Assembly (NCBI GenBank): GCA_004297235.1
Contig: SCUR01000279.1
Coordinates: forward strand, 1 to 10,694
Length of the DNA stretch: 10,694 bases
Direction of reading: 5' to 3'
From: Candidatus Manganitrophaceae bacterium
GTDB taxonomy: Bacteria; Nitrospirota; Nitrospiria; SBBL01; Manganitrophaceae
In this document: positions 6,321-10,694 of the stretch, piece after piece
Numbering within the stretch: position 1 is the stretch's first letter
Layout of the letters: every line of letters starts with the position of its first letter
Notes under the pieces: model-generated
The model's input: the letters and a program-made list of their open reading frames with translations, nothing else
The model's database searches: none
What the model was told of the DNA's origin: nothing
Translations under genes and position numbers: made by a program

Positions 6321-7859
6321 CTACGCCGCCGACCGCCGCTCCTTCCGACCGCGCCATGGAAGCCGCTGCCGACGATCGAAGAACGTGTCCCATCCCTTTG
6401 CGCTTCTCTTGACCTTCCCCGGCACGTTTCGAAGGGTAAAGTCGGAAATTTCCACGCCCCGGTCGATCTCCTTCCAGGCCAGCGGCATCGAGACGGTCGC
6501 GCCCGGCTTCGCCCGGACGCTGTAGGGGGCGACCATCGACTTCCCGCGCGCATTCTGAAGCCAGTCGATGTAGACCTCCCCCGCTTTGCGCTTCAAGGGA
6601 TTCCGTTCGACCGTTGCGATCTTCGGCGCGCAGGAGACGACCTCGTTCGCGATCTTCTCCGCAAAAGCGGCCACCGCTTCGTAGTCGTGAACCGGTTCCA
6701 AGGGGAGATAAAGATGGATTCCGGCCGAGCCGGAGGTTTTCGGATAGACGGTCAGCCCCCGCGCCGCAAAGACCTCCCGCGTGATCCGCGCGGTTCTCAA
6801 AACATGCTCCCACGGGGCGCCGCGCGGATCGAGATCGATGACGAGCCAGTCGGGCCGGTCGACCCGATCGATCGTCGAGTGCCAGGGATGTTGCTCGATC
6901 GTCCCCAGATTCACGAGATGCAGCAACGAAGGAAGTCCGGTATAAACGGCGTAGTCGATCTCCCGCCCCTCTTCATTTCTCATCCGGGCGGTCTTCAGAG
7001 AGTCGGGAGCGGTTTGAAGATGATGTTGGAAAAAACTCGGCGCTGCGATGCCGCGGGGATACCGCTTCAAAATGGCCGGCCGGTTTCTCAGAAAAGGGTC
7101 GATAAAGGGGAAAAGACGAGCATAGTAACAGAGGAGATCGAATTTGGTGATCCGCTCCGCCGGCCAGTAGATCCGATCGAGATGGGTCAGGGAGACGCGC
7201 ACGCCGTCGACCTCGACGACGACATCGCCGATCGGATTCTTCAGGGAGAGAAACGCGTCGATCGAAAGCGGCGTCCCCGCCGGCGCGGGAGTCCGCTTGA
7301 CCCGGGCCGGTTTGGCGACGGAAACGGCTTTGGTTTTTCCCCCGCTTTCCTTTGGCTCCGCCGCGTGACCGGGCAAAGCAAATTCATCGGCCGTCTTTTG
7401 AAGAAGCCAGAGCGGCTTTTCTCCCTGCGCCCGCCCTTTCATCTTGAAGAGCCGCCATCCCCCCTTCAACCGTTTTCCGTGAAGCTGAAACCGGAGGACC
7501 CCCCGTTTCCATCCTTCCGCCGGGTGGCCGATCGGCTCATACGTTCCGATGTCCCAACGATGGACCACGCCACCGCCGTAACTTCCTTCCGGAATCGTCC
7601 CGGTAAAGGTCAGGTAATCGACCGGGTGATCTTCCACCTCCACCGCCAATCGTTTCACGGTCGGATCGAGAGAGGGTCCCTTCGGGACCGACCAGCTCTT
7701 GAGGACGCCGTCGATCTCCAGCCGGAAATCCCAATGGAAATGGCTCGCATGGTGCTCTTGGACGACAAACCGGGCCTCGGGAGCGGACGGTTGAGTCCCT
7801 CCGACCGGCTCGGGCGTTTTTTCAAAATTTCTTTTGTTCCGATAATCGTTGAGACCCAT
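6321..7859 (-). CDS. ligD: LigD-like protein: 3'-phosphoesterase plus primase-polymerase, no ligase domain
   Basis: A 512-aa homologue of the bacterial end-joining protein LigD. Residues about 25-160 are the phosphoesterase domain, which trims 3' ends: H36, H42 and D44 in the EHHASHFHWDFRLE segment and H78 match the known metal and catalytic residues. A basic Ala/Pro/Lys linker (165-200) leads to the archaeo-eukaryotic primase-type polymerase domain (about 205-500), with HLDRIYWP at 226-233, metal-binding D342 and D344 (IDLDP), SGSAGIHLYLPL at 376-387 and D432 (YIDWLQN). Both halves look catalytically intact. The ATP-dependent ligase domain found in full LigD (usually over 800 aa) is absent, with no KxDG motif. 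The protein would process and extend ends but needs another ligase, and Ku is not in the window. ATG at 7859 has a weak AGG ribosome site. First gene of a four-gene run. Confidence 0.92.
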   Translation of the reverse strand: MGLNDYRNKRNFEKTPEPVGGTQPSAPEARFVVQEHHASHFHWDFRLEIDGVLKSWSVPKGPSLDPTVKRLAVEVEDHPVDYLTFTGTIPEGSYGGGVVHRWDIGTYEPIGHPAEGWKRGVLRFQLHGKRLKGGWRLFKMKGRAQGEKPLWLLQKTADEFALPGHAAEPKESGGKTKAVSVAKPARVKRTPAPAGTPLSIDAFLSLKNPIGDVVVEVDGVRVSLTHLDRIYWPAERITKFDLLCYYARLFPFIDPFLRNRPAILKRYPRGIAAPSFFQHHLQTAPDSLKTARMRNEEGREIDYAVYTGLPSLLHLVNLGTIEQHPWHSTIDRVDRPDWLVIDLDPRGAPWEHVLRTARITREVFAARGLTVYPKTSGSAGIHLYLPLEPVHDYEAVAAFAEKIANEVVSCAPKIATVERNPLKRKAGEVYIDWLQNARGKSMVAPYSVRAKPGATVSMPLAWKEIDRGVEISDFTLRNVPGKVKRSAKGWDTFFDRRQRLPWRGRKERRSAA

Positions 7860-7908
7860 CCCGACCTGCCTACGCGATGATCACACGGCTGCGATCTTCC
7901 TTACATCC

Positions 7909-7938
7909 AGAATAGACCAAAGCGAGATCGGGGAGCAA
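7909..7938 (-). promoter_or_regulatory. Weak candidate promoter for the LigD-led gene run
   Basis: On the minus strand TTGCTC (7938-7933) and TATTCT (7914-7909) are 18 nt apart, matching 3 and 4 of 6 consensus bases. It lies 50 nt before the LigD start codon and is the only plausible pair in this gap. A small GAGC-AATA-GCTC inverted repeat at 7933-7944 overlaps the -35 region and could be an operator. Confidence 0.25.
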
Positions 7939-7961
7939 TAGCTCGACCGGCGGGGGGCGGG

Positions 7962-7993
7962 AGGCCGGGGCCTGGCGCGACCGGCCCCGGCCT
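7962..7993 (-). terminator. GC-rich hairpin after the lipoprotein gene
   Basis: A perfect 11-bp inverted repeat, AGGCCGGGGCC at 7962-7972 and its complement at 7983-7993, with a 10-nt loop. It lies 42 nt past the lipoprotein stop. There is no T-run on either side (C-rich beyond it on the minus strand), so it is not a classical intrinsic terminator. It may still end or stabilise the lipoprotein message, and it separates that unit from the LigD run. Confidence 0.5.
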
Positions 7994-8034
7994 GATTAAA
8001 GAGAATCGGTCAGATGGAACCCTGCGGAAACGGG

Positions 8035-9465
8035 TTAGGGTCTCACCCAGAGTTCGACGTCGTCGTAGAGGACGGTCCCCTCGTAGTGGGTGATGTGAGG
8101 ATCCCCGAACATGAAGTAATCGGGGTAAGCGGAGTCGACCGGCCAGGCATGCCAATCGATCCCGAGATCTTTCATCGGCTGGCTGTCTTTGTCGCGGGGG
8201 GCGTCTTGCGGGGTGTTGTTGTAATGCCAAATCGGCGTCTTCCGAAAATCGATCGCGCCCCGGTAGGTGGTCTGCCCGCCGTAACGGAACCGGCCGGAGA
8301 CCTCCAACAGATAGTGGGTCGCGTTTCGTTCAATGGTGACGGTGTAGGTCTCGCCGTTGATGTAGGCATCGGCCGCCGTATGGCCGGTCGGCCCGCAGTC
8401 GGAGCGGAAGGCGCCGTTGTAGAAGCAGTAGAAAGGATTGCCGGTCCAAACGCTTCCGAACCGGTTGCCGTCGAGCGCCAGCATGGAGACCGGATGGGAG
8501 CCCTCGCTGATCCGTCCTTGCGGCGTCCAGATCGTCGACCAAGGGCCCTCCGGATAAAGGTTGTTGTCGGAGTCGATGACGACTTTCCGATGGTGATGGA
8601 TCCAGACGTTGTTGTGGGGCATCGGCCGGGTGTCGAGAATCGTCAAAAAGTAGAAGCCGTTCTCCCGCCAGGCCGGCATCGGCGCCGTCGATTGATTTGT
8701 AAACCGCCACGGATCGGCCGTCTCGGTGCCGTCGGAGTAGCCGTTCGTTCGCCAGACGCCGTCTTCGTCGCGGCCTCCCGCCGAAACCGGGGTGACCTTC
8801 AACCGGATTCGATACTCGGAGGGGAGGGGCTCTGTGCTCCGCACCTCGGCCCCGTCGTAGTGCACCGGGTCGTTTAATTGCAAAACGTGGTTTCCATCCC
8901 CTAACGTGCTGATCAGGAATTCGCCCCCATGTTCTTGCGCCGAAAGGGTGCCGTCGGCATCGGCGTCCCGCCCATAGAGCTCCACAGTGAGCCATCCCCC
9001 TTCGCCGTAAGCATACGACTTTCGAAAGGAGAGGAATTTGCCAAGGGCATCGGCAAAATTCTTCCCGAGCGATTGCGCTTTCTTGAAAAAGAAAAGGCCG
9101 TCTTCATCCCAGGGATCTTCGGGCTGGCCGTAAAAATCGCGCTCCCAGGAAAGAGGGGCCGGCAGCGGCTGATCAAAGGTCTCTTTGTGCTTGAGGACCC
9201 AGCCGTCGACGACCGTTGGAGGGGAAGGGGCCGGCGTCGGAGCCGGCGGAGGGGAAGAAGGCGGAGCCGATGGATCGGAGGGAGGGGGTGTCTGAGCGTC
9301 GGCCGGCGGGACCTCCACCGAAATGACGCTCCCCGCGCCCGGCGGGAGGATCGTTCCGGAGGGAGAGGAAGAACCGCCCCCTCCCCCGCCGCAGCCGGCA
9401 CTGAGCCAGATCGCAAGGAACCCGATGGCGCCGATGGCTCTGATGTCACGTCGTGATTGAAACAT
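8035..9465 (-). CDS. Secreted lipoprotein with Pro-rich stalk, EF-hand loop and probable beta-sandwich domain
   Basis: A 476-aa predicted lipoprotein of unknown function. Residues 1-25 are a lipoprotein signal (basic start, hydrophobic core, lipobox LSAGC with C25), followed by a Gly run and a Pro/Ser/Thr-rich low-complexity stalk to about residue 84. The remainder is rich in Trp, Tyr and Gly. It starts with DGWVLKHKETFD and ends with YDDVELWV, a pattern typical of concanavalin-like jelly-roll domains; the GAEVRS...YRIRLKV stretch is reminiscent of GH16 strands, but the catalytic ExDxE is not visible, so enzyme activity is doubtful. Residues 167-178 form an exact EF-hand loop (DADADGTLSAQE), implying calcium binding. 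C347 and C357 could form a disulphide. I chose ATG at 9465, preceded by AAAGGGGG; the upstream ATG at 9480 would place this ribosome site inside the gene. The neighbouring sugar epimerase suggests a cell-surface or carbohydrate context. Confidence 0.8.
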   Translation of the reverse strand: MFQSRRDIRAIGAIGFLAIWLSAGCGGGGGGSSSPSGTILPPGAGSVISVEVPPADAQTPPPSDPSAPPSSPPPAPTPAPSPPTVVDGWVLKHKETFDQPLPAPLSWERDFYGQPEDPWDEDGLFFFKKAQSLGKNFADALGKFLSFRKSYAYGEGGWLTVELYGRDADADGTLSAQEHGGEFLISTLGDGNHVLQLNDPVHYDGAEVRSTEPLPSEYRIRLKVTPVSAGGRDEDGVWRTNGYSDGTETADPWRFTNQSTAPMPAWRENGFYFLTILDTRPMPHNNVWIHHHRKVVIDSDNNLYPEGPWSTIWTPQGRISEGSHPVSMLALDGNRFGSVWTGNPFYCFYNGAFRSDCGPTGHTAADAYINGETYTVTIERNATHYLLEVSGRFRYGGQTTYRGAIDFRKTPIWHYNNTPQDAPRDKDSQPMKDLGIDWHAWPVDSAYPDYFMFGDPHITHYEGTVLYDDVELWVRP

Positions 9466-9585
9466 GCATCCCCCTTTCATTAAAAACAGAACCAGCCTAC
9501 CCGATTCGGACGGTCAGGGGGATTGGGAAAGGGGAGTAGATTTTAAAAAAAAGAGACGTAGGGGTGGGACAGGAGCAGAGACGGC

Positions 9586-10593
9586 TCAGACGCGATAATA
9601 ACTGCGATACCACTCGACGAAGCGCCGGACCCCCACCTCGATCGGGGTCGCCGGCTTAAATCCGACCTCTTTCATCAGATCATCGACGTCGGCATAGGTC
9701 GCCGGAACGTCGCCCGGCTGGATGGGGACCAACTGTCGCTCCCCTTTCTTTCCAAGGCATTGCTCAAGGGTGTCGAGCAGGGCGAGGAGGGCCACCGGGG
9801 AATTGTTCCCGATATTAAAGACCCGATAAGGCGCGGCGCTGGTGGCGGGATCGGGGCTGCGGCTGTCCCACTTGGGATCGGGGGCCGGAATCTTCTCGCC
9901 GACGCGGATCACCCCTTCGACGATGTCGTCGATGTAGGTGAAGTCGCGTTGCATCTTACCAAAGTTAAAGAGCTCAATCGGCTTTCCGGCGAGGATCGCC
10001 TTTGTGAAGAGGAAGAGGGCCATATCGGGCCGTCCCCAGGGACCATATACGGTGAAAAAACGGAGACCGGTCGTCGGAAGGCGATAAAGATGGGAGTAGG
10101 TATGGGCCATCAGTTCGTTCGCCTTTTTGGTGGCGGCATAAAGCGAAACCGGATGATCGACCCGGTCGTGCACGGAGAACGGCATCTGTGTGTTGGCGCC
10201 GTAGACCGAGCTGGAGGAAGCGTAGATCAAGTGGGGAACGCGGGAATGCCGGCATCCTTCCAAAATATGGATGAATCCGACGAGGTTGCTTTCGATATAG
10301 ACGTGCGGGTTCGTGAGACTGTAGCGGACCCCCGCTTGGGCGGCGAGGTGAAAAACCCGCTCGAACCGTTCGCTTTGAAAGAGGCCGTCGATGGCCCGGC
10401 GGTCGGCCAGATCGGCCTTCACGAATCGAAAGGGCGATTTCGCTTCGAGCTGCTGGAGCCGATCTTTTTTCAGGGAGACATCATAATACTCGTTCAGGTT
10501 GTCGAGGCCGACGACCTGATGCCCCTGCCCCAACAGCCGCTGCGAAAGATGGAACCCGATAAACCCGGCCGCGCCGGTGACGAGGACTTTCAA
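9586..10593 (-). CDS. NAD-dependent nucleotide-sugar epimerase, UDP-glucuronate 4-epimerase-like
   Basis: A 335-aa extended SDR enzyme predicted to interconvert UDP-glucuronate and UDP-galacturonate for capsule, LPS or exopolysaccharide. The NAD motif GAAGFIG is at 7-13, DNLNEYYD at 31-38, the active-site serines near 126-129, and the catalytic pair Y152/K156 (YAATK). The NEYYD-x-LK segment, GVRYSLTNPHVYIESN, TVYGPWGRPDMAL and FGKMQRDFTYIDDIVEG are characteristic of the UDP-glucuronate 4-epimerase (CapI/LspL-like) group rather than GalE. Length is normal. It starts at TTG, with AGGAG placed 7 nt upstream and the Rossmann strand MKVLVTG beginning immediately; no upstream ATG exists in frame. 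A 120-nt gap separates it from the lipoprotein gene. Exact sugar substrate is inferred from family similarity only. Confidence 0.92.
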   Translation of the reverse strand: MKVLVTGAAGFIGFHLSQRLLGQGHQVVGLDNLNEYYDVSLKKDRLQQLEAKSPFRFVKADLADRRAIDGLFQSERFERVFHLAAQAGVRYSLTNPHVYIESNLVGFIHILEGCRHSRVPHLIYASSSSVYGANTQMPFSVHDRVDHPVSLYAATKKANELMAHTYSHLYRLPTTGLRFFTVYGPWGRPDMALFLFTKAILAGKPIELFNFGKMQRDFTYIDDIVEGVIRVGEKIPAPDPKWDSRSPDPATSAAPYRVFNIGNNSPVALLALLDTLEQCLGKKGERQLVPIQPGDVPATYADVDDLMKEVGFKPATPIEVGVRRFVEWYRSYYRV

Positions 10594-10610
10594 TGATCAA
10601 CTCCTAAACA

Positions 10611-10680
10611 GGGTAGGAGGGAGGGGGAAAGGCAAAGAGAAAGTCTTTTCATCTTTTCCTCCTTCCCCTTCCGCCTACCC
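10611..10680. repeat. Purine/pyrimidine imperfect inverted repeat upstream of the epimerase
   Basis: The outer arms GGGTAGG (10611-10617) and CCTACCC (10674-10680) are exact complements, and pairing continues inward with few mismatches for about 20 bp. The left arm is almost all purine and the right almost all pyrimidine on the plus strand. In the minus-strand transcript it would form a long hairpin ending just before the epimerase ribosome site. It could be a terminator of the gene beyond the edge, an attenuator or an mRNA-stability element. It lacks a T-run. Confidence 0.5.
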
Positions 10681-10694
10681 CCTCCCGTTATTTG

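Noticed and set aside
6687..7880. 397-aa plus-strand open frame antisense to the LigD-like gene
   Set aside because: It is a shadow of the well-supported PE-Pol gene; low-complexity Arg/Asp-rich product, no motif.
8014..8877. 287-aa plus-strand frame antisense to the lipoprotein
   Set aside because: Val/Gly/Arg-biased shadow product without a ribosome site; the minus strand has signal peptide, lipobox and EF-hand loop.
9205..9400. Repetitive GC-rich stretch in the lipoprotein gene as a repeat array
   Set aside because: It encodes the Gly run and Pro/Ser/Thr-rich stalk in frame; there are no regular repeat units or spacers, so it is low-complexity coding sequence and not CRISPR.
9466..9540. 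Promoter for the lipoprotein gene (TTTAAT box near 9482)
   Set aside because: The box matches a -10 site, but no -35 lies at suitable spacing and it would overlap the ribosome site.
9540..9585. T8 run after the epimerase gene as an intrinsic terminator
   Set aside because: No adequate stem directly precedes the T-run on the minus strand; only a 4-bp GAGC/GCTC pairing lies some 20 nt before it.
9760..10596. 278-aa plus-strand frame antisense to the epimerase
   Set aside because: The minus strand encodes a complete extended SDR with all catalytic residues; the antisense frame has none.

Overview
This is a GC-rich stretch of an environmental Gram-negative bacterial chromosome with dense, short-gap gene packing. 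A diderm host is supported by a lipoprotein, a copper ATPase of the cbb3-oxidase assembly type and a surface-sugar epimerase. The gene mix would fit a Nitrospirota-like or deltaproteobacterial-type genome, but nothing here fixes the taxon. There is no tRNA, rRNA, insertion sequence, integrase or CRISPR array. All confidently called genes are on the minus strand except one diguanylate cyclase.

Region 1 (1-2891, minus): a two-gene operon for copper handling. A six-helix-type SafE/UreH_2 membrane protein with an HCVGMCGG motif overlaps by 4 bp a Cu+ P-type ATPase of the CcoI/FixI type. The ATPase has an N-terminal cysteine cluster, no HMA domain and an altered nucleotide-binding motif. A possible further small gene runs off the left edge.

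Region 2 (2892-4072, plus): a divergent intergenic region with a good sigma70-like promoter, a possible 39-residue leader ORF, and a two-helix membrane GGDEF protein. The latter ends at a palindromic terminator facing the convergent minus-strand block.

Region 3 (4085-7859, minus): four genes with 58-70 nt gaps, read in the order LigD-like PE-Pol protein, SDR oxidoreductase, DUF2892-SRPBCC membrane protein, low-affinity iron permease family protein. This looks like a stress/DNA-repair module. The LigD homologue joins a 3'-phosphoesterase domain to a primase-polymerase domain but lacks the ATP-dependent ligase domain, and no Ku gene is present.

Region 4 (8035-10694, minus): a nucleotide-sugar epimerase (probably UDP-glucuronate 4-epimerase type, TTG start) followed by a secreted lipoprotein with a Pro-rich stalk and a perfect EF-hand loop in a probable beta-sandwich domain. 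A GC-rich 11-bp hairpin lies after the lipoprotein, and a long purine/pyrimidine inverted repeat lies just upstream of the epimerase.

I see no clear wholly new system. The best leads are the ligase-less LigD within its stress operon, the variant CcoI-like ATPase, and the EF-hand lipoprotein of unknown function.
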